From TMED88 sp964515335 (GTDB lineage: Bacteria; Myxococcota_A; UBA9160; UBA4427): a DNA stretch of 64,000 nucleotides. The translations under genes were made by a program, and so were the position numbers. Positions 54,170 to 63,310 of the stretch are shown piece by piece; the first letter of the stretch is position 1, and the number at the start of each line of letters is the position of its first letter. The stretch lies in NCBI GenBank assembly GCA_964515335.1, contig CAZETS010000020.1, forward strand, positions 1 to 64,000, in the 5' to 3' direction. The notes below the pieces were generated by a model. That model was not told the DNA's origin, did no database searches, and saw only the letters and a list, made by a program, of their open reading frames with translations.

Positions 54170-55924
54170 TCAGGCAGGTTCGCCGAGCCGCCGCCAGGGT
54201 GCGCGGTCGGTCTCGTCGGTCTCGTTGGCGGCGAGATGGCGCGCCTGACGGAGGGCCTCCTCGAAGCCCTCGAAGAGACGCTCGCCGGAGCGCACCAGGC
54301 CCTCGTCGCCGAGCAGGTCGACGAGCTCGGTGCCGTCGAGCATCTCGAGCTGCTCGGGCGTGAGCCCGCACAGCACGAAGCGCGTGCCCTTGTCACCGAG
54401 GCGCTCGACCGAAGCGCGCAGGCTCTCGAGCACGGTGGCGTCGAGGTAGGTGACGCGCTTCATGCGCAGGACGACGACGCGGGGCCCGTGCAGGCCGATG
54501 TCGGCGAGCCGGTCCGACAGCTGCTGGGCGACGGCGAAGTTGAGGTCGCCCTCGAGATGCAGGAGCACGACCGGCGTGTCGCCGGTCTGCTCGTCGATCG
54601 CGTGTTCGCTGAAACGGTGCGGGCCGCTCTCGACGAGCTCGGTGATCTGCAGGCGCCCCGAGCGGCGGATCAGCAGCGCCAGCGAGAGGAAGACGCCCAC
54701 GTACAGCGCCTGGACGAGATCGACCCACAGGGTGGCCAGCAGGGTAAAGATCAGCACCATCGCATCGCCGCGGGTCGTCGCCGCGCGGCGCAGGGCCGGG
54801 ATGCGGATCAGCTCGATGCCCGACAGGAAGACCAGGCCCACGAGCGCGGCCATCGGGATGGGCCGGATCAGCGGGGCCAGAAACGGCAGCCCGATCGCGA
54901 TCGCGACGCCGGCCGAGAGGGCGGCCAGGCGCGAGCGGCCGCCCGCGCTGCGGGCGATCGCCGAACGGGTGAGGGAGCCGCTGGTCACCATGCCGCCGAG
55001 CAGGGAGGAGACCAGGTTGCCGGCACCCTGGGCGAACAACGCGCGGTCGGCGTCCAGCTGCAAGGGGGCGCCCACCGGCGGTACGCTGCGCGCGCTCGCC
55101 ACCGACTGCACGGTGACGAGCAGGGCCAGCGCGAAGGCCGGTCCGACCAATGCACCGAAGTGGACATCGTGGGGCAGCGAGGGCGCCGTCCACTGGAAAG
55201 CCACGTCACCGATCCGCGCCAGGGCATGCTCGCCCCGACTCCAGCCGAGCGACTCGGAGAGCAGCGTCGCCGCTCCGAGCACGATCAGCGCGCCGGGCAG
55301 CCGTCGATCGATTCGCCGGACGATCAACACGGCGATCGGCACACCGATCGCGAGCCCCAGCGCGCGTGGTCCGGCGTCGGTCAGTGCGCGGGCCGCGTCT
55401 ACGAAGACGGGCCAGCTGTTCGGCGCGAACCCGCCCGGATGCGGGCTCGGCGCGAGGCCCGGGGCCAGCTCGGGGACGAGACGCAGGGCGATCAGCAGGC
55501 CGGCTCCCGTCGCGAAGCCGATCACCACGCTGTCCGAGAGGAAGCGGCTCACGCGGCCGACTCCGACGAGGCCGAACGCGACCAGCATCCCGCCGGTGAG
55601 CAGCCCCGTGGCGAGCACCGACTCGATGGGAACGCGGCCCGTGCTCGCGACGACCGGTGCCACGACCGACAAGCCGAGCACGAGAGCGGTCGGGTTGGTG
55701 GGGCCCGTGACCAGATGCGGACTCGAGCCGAAGAGGGCGGCGACCGCGCACGGCAGCGCCGCCGCGATCAGCCCCATCTGGGGCGGCAATCCGGCCACCA
55801 GCGCGTAGGCGATGGCCTGCGGGACGGCGATCGCGGCCACCGTCAGCCCCGCCAGCAGGTCGTTGCCGATCGTCTCGCGGCGGGTGCCACGCAGATCCGG
55901 CGCGAAGCGCTCGAGAGTCGACAT
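54170..55924 (-). CDS. SulP-family anion transporter with STAS domain
   Basis: Inner-membrane transporter of the SLC26/SulP family (sulfate, bicarbonate or other anions). The 584-aa chain begins MSTLERFAPDLRG. About 12-14 helices cover residues 25-410, including the signature AGLTVAAIAVPQAIAYALVAGLPPQ. A cytoplasmic STAS domain sits at about 435-550 (GDLNFAVAQQL, YLDATVLESLRA). The open frame upstream of 55924 belongs to the neighbouring gene. It lies 13 bases after the ExeA-like gene, so is co-transcribed. Substrate cannot be told from sequence. Confidence 0.9.
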   Translation of the reverse strand: MSTLERFAPDLRGTRRETIGNDLLAGLTVAAIAVPQAIAYALVAGLPPQMGLIAAALPCAVAALFGSSPHLVTGPTNPTALVLGLSVVAPVVASTGRVPIESVLATGLLTGGMLVAFGLVGVGRVSRFLSDSVVIGFATGAGLLIALRLVPELAPGLAPSPHPGGFAPNSWPVFVDAARALTDAGPRALGLAIGVPIAVLIVRRIDRRLPGALIVLGAATLLSESLGWSRGEHALARIGDVAFQWTAPSLPHDVHFGALVGPAFALALLVTVQSVASARSVPPVGAPLQLDADRALFAQGAGNLVSSLLGGMVTSGSLTRSAIARSAGGRSRLAALSAGVAIAIGLPFLAPLIRPIPMAALVGLVFLSGIELIRIPALRRAATTRGDAMVLIFTLLATLWVDLVQALYVGVFLSLALLIRRSGRLQITELVESGPHRFSEHAIDEQTGDTPVVLLHLEGDLNFAVAQQLSDRLADIGLHGPRVVVLRMKRVTYLDATVLESLRASVERLGDKGTRFVLCGLTPEQLEMLDGTELVDLLGDEGLVRSGERLFEGFEEALRQARHLAANETDETDRAPWRRLGEPA

Positions 55925-55937
55925 GCGGGCCGTCGGG

Positions 55938-58118
55938 TCAGCGCCTCGGAAGGGTGAAGTCGGGGCCGACGATTCGCGAGAAGGTGAAGAGATCCGGGCC
56001 GGCGTCCGCCGGCAGCTCGCTGACCTCGACGTACGCGCGCGCGATCTCGTCGCCGGCCGCGCCGAACAGCCGCCACGTTCCGTCCCGCGTGTCACCGTTT
56101 TCGCCCGAAGGAGGCTCGTGGGGAACCACCAGTCGCCGAACCGGCGCTTCGGCTTGCGCGTCGTACCAGCGCACCTCGAGGACCTGCTCGTCTCGCTCGG
56201 CAATGGTGATCTCGATGCGGTCGTGGTCGGGCGGGGTGAGCGGCCGCGCGGAGACGACGAAGACCGGCGCTCCTGCGATCTCGTCTCCCGCGAACCCCGT
56301 CACCTCGAACTCGGCCGCACGGCGCGCTCGGAAGTCCGCGAAGCGGAAGCCCGTGCCCGCCAGCGGATCGTCGGCGCCGAGGGGGCGCACGCGGCGCTCC
56401 TCGGGCCAGAAGACGCGAGCTTCGGCGCCGGTGGGATCCTCTCCCCGGTCGAGCACCCGGGCCGCGCGCCGCTCGCCTTCGCCCGCCACGGCCCCGAGCG
56501 TGTGCAGGCGTCCGTCGATCTCGTCGTGGGCCAGCTCGACACGCTCGACACGCACCGGCTCGCCCGAGCGCAGGTCGATCAGCTCGACGCGCCACGCGCT
56601 GCCGGGCGGAACGAGCGAGACGAGTGCGCGCTCGAGGGTCGGGGCGCCCTGCTCGAGCGGCAGGGCTACGCGCGTCGAGCCCGAAGCGGCGAGGGGCGCA
56701 GGAGCGGCAGCGGAGGGCGGCGGCGCGTCGACCGGCGGCAGCGGACGCGTCGCGGTGCCGGCGGTGGGTGCGAGGGCAGCGACCACTGCGACGGGCGCCG
56801 TGGAAGCGCGCTCGGCCGCGGGCGACGGCGCGGCAGGCGGCGGCGGCTTCGCGGTGTCGGGCGGGGCCGTCGCCGGTGACGGGGCGGGGGCGTCAGCGGG
56901 GGACGGCGGAGACACCGCGGGCGGCGGCGGAGTCTCGACGTGGGGAAGGGCGCGCGACCAGCCGTCGCCTTCGTCGCCCGGCAGCCGACCGGAGAGGTAG
57001 AGCGTGCCGCCTGCGCCGATCACCGCGCCAACCAGGGCGGCCAAGGCGACGATCCACGGGGACGTACGCCGCACGGTAATCTCGCGAACCGGTGCCGGCT
57101 CGCCCGGTCGCGCCGCGGGCAGGGGCTCCGGGTCGATCTCGTCCTGCTCGAGCAGCTGGTCCGTGGTGGGTCGTGGCGCGGGCCCTGGTGCGGGTCGTGT
57201 TGCTGGGGCGAGCTGCTCGGCCGTACGGGCCAGGCCCGCGCGATCGACCTCGCCGATCTCCTCGATGTCCCCGTCGAGGCAAGCGCTGCCGTCGATGTCC
57301 GCTGTGCCGAGGGCGTCGCGGACCGCCACCGGCAGGTCGCCGAGCAGTGCCGCGGCGTCGGCCACCTCCCGCGACCCGACGTGGCGGCCACCGGCCAGCG
57401 CCACTCTGTCGAGGGTCAGCGCGCAGACCCGGTTCACGGCGTCGGGCAGTCCCGCGGTTCGGCGCTGCACCTCGTCGAGCGCGCCGGGATCGAAGATCTC
57501 GCGCTCGCCGCCGGCGGCCAGCCGGATTCGCCGCTTCACGTAGCTGGCGGTGTCCTCGGCGGCAAGAGGTTCGAGGGCGATCACCCTGGCGCCTCGCTGG
57601 CGAAGCCAGTCGGGCGCGCCGTCGTCGGGGGATCGGCGCACCACGGCGACCAGGTCCACGAGCAGCGTCGGGGAGCCGGCCGAGTTCGTCGCCGACCAGC
57701 TCGCCTCGATGTCGCGGAGCGTGCGCTCGGGCAGCTCCTCGGCTCGGTCGAGCACGATCACCGGCCGCCGGCCCGCGCGCTCGGCCTCGCAGAGCGCCTC
57801 GCGGGTCAGCGAGCCGCCGGCCACGTCCTGAAGCTGCTCGCACACCTCGTCGGAGAGCTCGGCGAAGGCCAGGGCCGCGTCGGAGGCCACCGCGATCGGT
57901 CTCTCGTTGGCCCACGCCTCGGCGAAGAGGCGCGTCAGCACGCTCTTGCCGACACCCGCCTCGCCCAGCACCGCGAGCCAGCCGGGCTGCGCGGCCAGGG
58001 CGTCACGCAGCTGCCCGATCGCGGTGCGCACCGGTCGTGTGGGCACCAGGAAGCGCACGTCCGGGTACTCCTCGAACGGGTCCGTCAGCAGCCAGAAGGC
58101 CTCGGTGGCGTGGCTCAT
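55938..58118 (-). CDS. Membrane-anchored ExeA-like ATPase with periplasmic domain
   Basis: A 726-aa protein. The ExeA-like head (1-290) starts EAFWLLTDPFEEYPDVRFLVPT, has Walker A GEAGVGKS near residue 53 and Walker B VIVLDRAEE near 125. A membrane helix at about 355-380 (WIVALAALVGAVIGAGGTLYL) follows. Then comes a long Pro/Ala-rich linker (390-470) and a C-terminal domain of about 240 residues, presumably periplasmic, with no recognised family. ExeA links to peptidoglycan to place the type II secretin, but no LysM or SPOR domain and no secretion genes are seen. It is in an operon with sulP and an SRPBCC gene. Confidence 0.8.
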   Translation of the reverse strand: MSHATEAFWLLTDPFEEYPDVRFLVPTRPVRTAIGQLRDALAAQPGWLAVLGEAGVGKSVLTRLFAEAWANERPIAVASDAALAFAELSDEVCEQLQDVAGGSLTREALCEAERAGRRPVIVLDRAEELPERTLRDIEASWSATNSAGSPTLLVDLVAVVRRSPDDGAPDWLRQRGARVIALEPLAAEDTASYVKRRIRLAAGGEREIFDPGALDEVQRRTAGLPDAVNRVCALTLDRVALAGGRHVGSREVADAAALLGDLPVAVRDALGTADIDGSACLDGDIEEIGEVDRAGLARTAEQLAPATRPAPGPAPRPTTDQLLEQDEIDPEPLPAARPGEPAPVREITVRRTSPWIVALAALVGAVIGAGGTLYLSGRLPGDEGDGWSRALPHVETPPPPAVSPPSPADAPAPSPATAPPDTAKPPPPAAPSPAAERASTAPVAVVAALAPTAGTATRPLPPVDAPPPSAAAPAPLAASGSTRVALPLEQGAPTLERALVSLVPPGSAWRVELIDLRSGEPVRVERVELAHDEIDGRLHTLGAVAGEGERRAARVLDRGEDPTGAEARVFWPEERRVRPLGADDPLAGTGFRFADFRARRAAEFEVTGFAGDEIAGAPVFVVSARPLTPPDHDRIEITIAERDEQVLEVRWYDAQAEAPVRRLVVPHEPPSGENGDTRDGTWRLFGAAGDEIARAYVEVSELPADAGPDLFTFSRIVGPDFTLPRR

Positions 58119-58125
58119 GGCCGCC

Positions 58126-58584
58126 TCAGCCCTCCGCTTGCCGCTCTTCGGCGAGCAGCTCCGCCCTCGCGACCAGCGCCCGGGTCATCGCGCGAAAGCC
58201 GCGGTCGAGCCTGCTGCCGAGCAGCAGCTCGGTCACCGGAGAGAGCCAGCCCTCGAGCAGGAAGTGCGAGTGGTAGCGGCTGTCGGTCTCGCCCTGCGCG
58301 CTGACTTCGTGGCTGCGGCGGCTCGCGAGGGCGCCGAAGGGACGCGGCGCCAGCCCGTAACAGAGCCGCTCGCCGGGCACGTGCTCGAGGATCGTCTCGC
58401 GCTGGGGCTGCACGAAGCTCTCGAAGATCTGCACCCGCATGTCGATCGGGTCGCCCTCGGCGAGGCTCGAGCGACACGACACCACGAAGGGATTCCACTC
58501 GCCGTAGCGGTTGAGGTCGGTGATGACCTGCCAGAGAAGCTCCACCGGCGCGCGCACGTCGAGGGTCTCGTCGATCTCGATCAT
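58126..58584 (-). CDS. SRPBCC-family (START/Bet v1-like) protein
   Basis: A 152-aa single domain of the SRPBCC helix-grip fold. It starts IEIDETLDVRAPVELLWQVITDLNRYGEWNPFVV, a pattern shared with polyketide cyclase and coenzyme Q-binding proteins. The family binds hydrophobic ligands in a cavity. The start overlaps the GH38 stop (ATGA on the minus strand) and its stop is 7 bases before the next gene, so it is translationally coupled. Ligand unknown. Confidence 0.85.
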   Translation of the reverse strand: MIEIDETLDVRAPVELLWQVITDLNRYGEWNPFVVSCRSSLAEGDPIDMRVQIFESFVQPQRETILEHVPGERLCYGLAPRPFGALASRRSHEVSAQGETDSRYHSHFLLEGWLSPVTELLLGSRLDRGFRAMTRALVARAELLAEERQAEG

Positions 58585-61193
58585 CGTCTGCCTCGCTCGC
58601 TATGCGGTGTTGCCCGGGGCGTCAACCTCAGGGTGCGCAGTGCCTGTGGCGGGAGCGTGAGCGCGATCCGCCCTGCAGTGTGCTCGACCGCGAAGCTCTC
58701 CGGCCCCTCGTCGAGGCGCACCGGCTCGGCGCTGCCAACGGCGGCGGCCAGCGCCGGTCCGAGCGCAATCACCGCGTCGATCGACTCGTTGGTCGGGTTC
58801 AGCAGGCGCACCACCACGCCCCGGCCGTCCTCGCTGGGCTTGAAGCTCGAAAGCCGTACGCTCGGCGGCGAGATCTCGAGGCCCGGGGCGTTCGCGGCGA
58901 GCGGCGCGGACGACCCGACACCCGAAGGCGTCAGCTCGCACTCGGCGTGCTGCGCGGCCCGTGGATCGGGCGCGGCGTAGAGGGCGAGTCGCGCCTCGAT
59001 GAGACCGAGACACTGCGCGCCCGGTGTGCGCAGCGATGGCCCCGCCTCGCCCGGCCGGGTCGTCAGGTCGGGACGCGAGAGCCAACCGACGCTGCGCACC
59101 AGGGTGAGCGCCACCGTGCCGTCGGGATCGACCTGCGCCTCGATCAGGCCGGGCGCCACGACGCCGAGCGCGCCGGCTTCGATGTGCCCCTGCAGCGGGA
59201 AGGTGCTCGGGGCAGGGTGGATCCACGCCGAGCCGTCACGCGCAGCCGTGCGGCGCCTCGCCACCCCGAAGGTGGTCGCCGCCGCAAACGTCTCGAGCGG
59301 CGCGCCGGTCGGGAAGCGCAGGCGCAGTCGGTGGTCGCAGGCCGTGTTGTCGACCTCCACCCGCAAGTCGACCCGCGACACGCCGGGGGCCACGCGCGCG
59401 ACCAGCCGCACGGGCAGGGCGACACGCTCCGTCGTGCGGCCCGTGCGCTCGGCGTCGAGTGCGCGCGGCACCTCGAGGACCCGCCTCACGTCGAGCTCGG
59501 CCAGCCCGCTCGGGTGCCGGCGCCGCACGACCGAGACGCTGCGCAAGACCGCTTCGGGTTCGCCGACCGGATCGAAGTCGTAGGTGTCGCCGCGATCGCC
59601 CTGGTCTTCGAGCGCGCCGAGGCCGCGCCAGGTCGCGTCGCCGATCGTCACGTCGAGGCAGCCGGCGTCGTCGACCTGCACCCGTGTGCGGCCCGCCTCG
59701 ATCTCGCGGCCGTCGTCGACCGTGTCGGGGCAGGCGCCGCCCCTGGCCAGCTCGATGCGGCGCCAGCCGAATGCCGGCACGTCCGCGACGACCGCCTCCA
59801 CCTCGTGGACCGGCTGGCTGGGGCTCAGCAGCGGCCGACGGTTGCTTTCGTCGACGACCACGCGCGCCGGCCGACCGTTCACCGTGACGCCCTCGAGGCC
59901 CAGGTTCAGCGCCAGCAGCGGGCTCACCCCGTGCTTGGCGAACGCGGGAAAACCGTCGAGCGGAATGCGCACGACGTCGGTGCGGGGATGCGGCGATGGG
60001 TTCCAGACGGCGACGGCAAGCGGCTCGTCGGCGGGGGCGGGGGGTGGCTGCCGGTCGGTGTCGAGGCCGGCGAGCCGGTCGAGCAGGCGCGCCCGCGTCT
60101 CTTGGGCGAGCTGCAGGGCTTCGTCGAGGCGCGTGCGCATGTGCTCGTGGACACGGTCCTGCGAGCAGCCGCAAATCGAGTCGTGGGCCTGGTTGGGCAG
60201 CAGCTTGCGCCAGGCGAGCCGCAGGCTGCTCGACTCGTCGCGGGCGCCCAGCAGCCCGGCGATGGCGGCGAAGGGCTCTGCGCCGTCGAGCAGCGCGGTT
60301 TCGCAGCGGCGGTTCGCGAGCTTGAGATCGACGTGGGTCGACCACACTCCCGGCAGCAGGTTGGCGGTACGCCCGCCGATCAGCTCGTCACCGAAGACCG
60401 GCAGGTCGGGGTCGAGCGCTTCGCCCACCACGGCCTCCAGGTCGTCCACGTAGTCGTCGAGCAGCCCGCGCACCACCGTCCAGCCGGTGGATTTTTCGAG
60501 CGCCTCGGCGACGGCGCCGGTATTCGCGTCGGGCAGCATGTGGTCCATGCCGTTCATCAGCAGCACGCGGTCACGCCGCGAGCCGGCGGCGAGCTCCGAG
60601 GCCAGCTTCTGCAGGCGCGCCGCCGCCGAGTCGGCGTCGTCGGAGAGCCCCCAGGCCGGAAAGTACCCGCGGCCCAGGTGGCAGGCCACGATCTCGCTGC
60701 CGTCCGGGGCGCGCCAGCGGTAGTCGGCCGGCAGCGTCGCGATCTCGTCTCCGTTGCCGCGCCAGTAGACGAAAGGCCCGAGCCCGAAGCCCCGGAAGAG
60801 CTGCGGAAACTGGGCGGGGTGGCCGAACGAGTCGGGCGTGTAGGCGATCGTCGAGCAGCCGCCGTGCGCCTCGGCGACCCGGCGCCCTTCGAGCAGGTTG
60901 CGCACGTGGGTCTCGCCGGTCGGAATCAGCGAGTCGGGCTGCACGTACCAGGGCCCCAGGGCGACGCGGCCGCTGCGAACGGCTTCGAGCAGGGCGTCGC
61001 GCTGCTCGGGCCGCACGGCCAGATAGTCTTCGACGACGATGCTCTGCCCGTCGAGCTGGAAGTGATAGCCGGGATCCGCCGCGACCAGCTCGAGCACGCG
61101 GTCGACGGTGTCCACGAGCCGGGCCCGGAAGGACTCGAAGGTGCGGTACCACTCGCGGTCCCAGTGGGTGTGCGAGACGAGGACGCAACGCAT
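58581..61193 (-). CDS. Glycoside hydrolase family 38 alpha-mannosidase
   Basis: Zinc-dependent retaining mannosidase, likely cytoplasmic since no signal peptide is present. The chain of about 870 aa begins RCVLVSHTHWDREWYRTF, with H10 and D12 as expected zinc ligands. The nucleophile is D121 in YTPDSFGHPAQFP, and NQAHDSICGCSQDRVHEHM supplies the later His. The mid and C-terminal beta domains of GH38 fill the rest. I take ATG 61193 as start; the longer frame reaches into the crotonase end with no conservation. GH38 enzymes in bacteria trim mannose-containing glycans or glycosylglycerates. Confidence 0.9.
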   Translation of the reverse strand: MRCVLVSHTHWDREWYRTFESFRARLVDTVDRVLELVAADPGYHFQLDGQSIVVEDYLAVRPEQRDALLEAVRSGRVALGPWYVQPDSLIPTGETHVRNLLEGRRVAEAHGGCSTIAYTPDSFGHPAQFPQLFRGFGLGPFVYWRGNGDEIATLPADYRWRAPDGSEIVACHLGRGYFPAWGLSDDADSAAARLQKLASELAAGSRRDRVLLMNGMDHMLPDANTGAVAEALEKSTGWTVVRGLLDDYVDDLEAVVGEALDPDLPVFGDELIGGRTANLLPGVWSTHVDLKLANRRCETALLDGAEPFAAIAGLLGARDESSSLRLAWRKLLPNQAHDSICGCSQDRVHEHMRTRLDEALQLAQETRARLLDRLAGLDTDRQPPPAPADEPLAVAVWNPSPHPRTDVVRIPLDGFPAFAKHGVSPLLALNLGLEGVTVNGRPARVVVDESNRRPLLSPSQPVHEVEAVVADVPAFGWRRIELARGGACPDTVDDGREIEAGRTRVQVDDAGCLDVTIGDATWRGLGALEDQGDRGDTYDFDPVGEPEAVLRSVSVVRRRHPSGLAELDVRRVLEVPRALDAERTGRTTERVALPVRLVARVAPGVSRVDLRVEVDNTACDHRLRLRFPTGAPLETFAAATTFGVARRRTAARDGSAWIHPAPSTFPLQGHIEAGALGVVAPGLIEAQVDPDGTVALTLVRSVGWLSRPDLTTRPGEAGPSLRTPGAQCLGLIEARLALYAAPDPRAAQHAECELTPSGVGSSAPLAANAPGLEISPPSVRLSSFKPSEDGRGVVVRLLNPTNESIDAVIALGPALAAAVGSAEPVRLDEGPESFAVEHTAGRIALTLPPQALRTLRLTPRATPHSERGRR

Positions 61194-61273
61194 CGGTGTG
61201 AGGCTAGCAGCCCGCCGGAGAAACCCGGCCGGCCGCAGAGGCGGATTCGTCGCGGCGGCGGCCCCTGCGCCGG

Positions 61274-62101
61274 TCAGTCCTCGCGCTTGCGCTCCGGCCA
61301 CTGCGGCCAGTCGCTCGACACCGACGACGACCAGCTGGGCGCCCGCCGCTCGAGGAAGGCCACCACGCCTTCGACGGCATCCGGCCGGCCCATCAGGTGA
61401 TGATGCAGCTCGGTCTCGAACCGCTCGACCTCGGCGAGGTCGAGGTCGGCGCTCTGCCAGAGCAGCCGCTTGGTCAGCGCGGCCGAGAGCGGCGCGGTCT
61501 GCACCGCCATTTCATGCGCCGTCTCGAGTGCCGCAGCGAGGACCGCGTGGCCGGGCAGCGCGCGGCTCGCGATGCCGAGCGCCACGGCCTCGTCGCCCCC
61601 GAACTTGCGCCCGGTCAGCAGGATGTCGGCGGCGCGCGCCATGCCGACGAGCCGGGGCAGGATCCAGTGCGCCCCGCAGTCGGGCATCACGCCGCGCCGC
61701 ACCTGCATGACGCCGTACTTTCCATCGAGGGCGGCGAAGCGCAGGTCGCACTGCAGCGCCATCGTCAGCCCGATCCCGATGGCGTGGCCGTTCATGGCGG
61801 CGATCACGGGCTTGCGCACGTCGCAGGCCCTCATGTCGAGCGGCATGGCGCTGAAGGTGTGATCGTCCGGGCTCCCGAAGGTTTCTTCGCCCGCCGTCAT
61901 GTCGGCGCCCGCGCAGAAGGCGTCGCCGGCGCCCGTGAGCACCACCACGCGCACCGCGTCGTCGGCGTCACACTGCGCGTAGGCGTGGGAGAGCTCGACG
62001 CCCATGCGGCCGCTGAAGGTGTTGCGCTGCTCGGGACGGTGCAGGGTGACGACCGCGACGCCGTCGTCGTGAAGCGCGAAGCGGATGTCGCGGTAGTCCA
62101 C
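61274..62101 (-). CDS. Enoyl-CoA hydratase/isomerase family protein
   Basis: Crotonase-fold enzyme of 275 aa. The oxyanion-hole segments FCAGADM (near residue 63) and AMNGHAIGIGLTMALQCDLRFA are present. The second catalytic Glu position lies in the MQVRRGVMPDCGAHWILPRLVG region, where a Cys/Gly pair follows the Asp; the reaction could be hydration or isomerisation. It follows the MDR gene after 10 bases and probably acts in the same acyl-CoA pathway. Confidence 0.87.
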   Translation of the reverse strand: MDYRDIRFALHDDGVAVVTLHRPEQRNTFSGRMGVELSHAYAQCDADDAVRVVVLTGAGDAFCAGADMTAGEETFGSPDDHTFSAMPLDMRACDVRKPVIAAMNGHAIGIGLTMALQCDLRFAALDGKYGVMQVRRGVMPDCGAHWILPRLVGMARAADILLTGRKFGGDEAVALGIASRALPGHAVLAAALETAHEMAVQTAPLSAALTKRLLWQSADLDLAEVERFETELHHHLMGRPDAVEGVVAFLERRAPSWSSSVSSDWPQWPERKRED

Positions 62102-62111
62102 CGGCAGGCTC

Positions 62112-63272
62112 CTAGGGGATCAGGCGCGCGACCGACTGGGGCATGTCCTCTGCGACCCGGATGATCGGGATGCCGGTCTGCGTGTTTTCCTGCATCTCGA
62201 CGAAGCAGCGCGGCAGGTCTTCGAAGGCGTAGATCTCGTCGTGGATCGTCGGCTTGAATACGCTGCCGTAGAGCTCGGTGGCCGCGGCCACGCCCGGGAT
62301 CGTCTCGTAGTGGGTGTGGTCGAGGGTGATCTGACGGATCGAGGCCGCCGCCGAGTTGAAGCGGACCTCGCGCGTGAGCTGCCAGCCGGCGCTCACGATC
62401 ACGCCCTCGCGGGCGCACGCCCCGAAGCCGGCGTCGAAGACCGGCCCGCGCAGCATGTCGCAGATGATGTGCATGCCTTCGCCGCCGGTCAGCGAGCGAA
62501 CCTCCTTGACGAACGCCTTCGAGTCGTCGCGGGTCGCGAAGCGATTGAAGGCCTTCTGGTCGATCCCGGGAATGCCCATCGCCTCGAGGGCATCGCGCCG
62601 CTCCTTGCTCCCCGAGCAGAACCAGGTCTTGTGGCCCCTCGCCTTGGCGAGCATCAGGAAGAGCTCCGACACGCCGCCACCGAAGCCCATCACGTTGAAG
62701 GTGGAGAGCTGCTCCTCGGGCACCTTTACGCGGAAGATGCCCTCGGCGCGTCGCCACAGGTGATAGGCGGTGGGAGCGCGCAGGGGCAGGGCAGCGATCT
62801 CCCAGAGGTTGAGCCCGCAGTCGAGCGGCGCGTGGACGATCTGCCACTCGCCCACGACCGCCTCTTCGCCGTACCAGCCGATCGAGTCCGCCGAGTCGTA
62901 GGCGTAGATCGTGATGGGGAAGCCGAAGCGGTCGGGCTCGCCGTTGCAGTGGGTGATGACCACGTCGCCCACCGCGAAGCGGTCGACTTCGGAGCCCACC
63001 TCCACGACCTCGCCGAGAGCCGAGTTGCCCGGGTAGATCTTGCCCCCGCGCAGGTCGGCGATGTTCACCGTGTCGGCCGTCGCGGCATGGGTGATGTTGT
63101 GCTCGGCCGATACGGCCAGGACGCGCAGGCGCACGTCGCGAGAGCCCACGTCGCGCAGCTCGAGCTCGTCGAGCTTGACGACCCGCGCGACATCGATGCG
63201 GCTCTCGTCCTGGCCGACGCGCTCGCGCTCGGCGTTGACGTCATCGACACTGATCGAATAGGCGCGGACCAT
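62112..63272 (-). CDS. MDR-superfamily oxidoreductase (zinc-type alcohol dehydrogenase / reductase-like)
   Basis: A 386-aa medium-chain dehydrogenase/reductase. The GroES-like N-domain contains YPGNSALGEVVEVGSEVDRFAVGDVVI. A nucleotide-binding stretch (FNVMGFGGGVSELFLMLAKARGHK) follows. The structural zinc cysteine quartet is absent, as in quinone oxidoreductases and crotonyl-CoA reductase-like enzymes. An N-terminal arm of about 45 residues precedes the fold. Next to an enoyl-CoA hydratase, an acyl-CoA or enoyl-thioester reductase role is possible but unproven. Confidence 0.8.
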   Translation of the reverse strand: MVRAYSISVDDVNAERERVGQDESRIDVARVVKLDELELRDVGSRDVRLRVLAVSAEHNITHAATADTVNIADLRGGKIYPGNSALGEVVEVGSEVDRFAVGDVVITHCNGEPDRFGFPITIYAYDSADSIGWYGEEAVVGEWQIVHAPLDCGLNLWEIAALPLRAPTAYHLWRRAEGIFRVKVPEEQLSTFNVMGFGGGVSELFLMLAKARGHKTWFCSGSKERRDALEAMGIPGIDQKAFNRFATRDDSKAFVKEVRSLTGGEGMHIICDMLRGPVFDAGFGACAREGVIVSAGWQLTREVRFNSAAASIRQITLDHTHYETIPGVAAATELYGSVFKPTIHDEIYAFEDLPRCFVEMQENTQTGIPIIRVAEDMPQSVARLIP

Positions 63273-63310
63273 CTACTGGGCTCTCCTCGGGCGTGGGTGG
63301 ACCGGGGACT

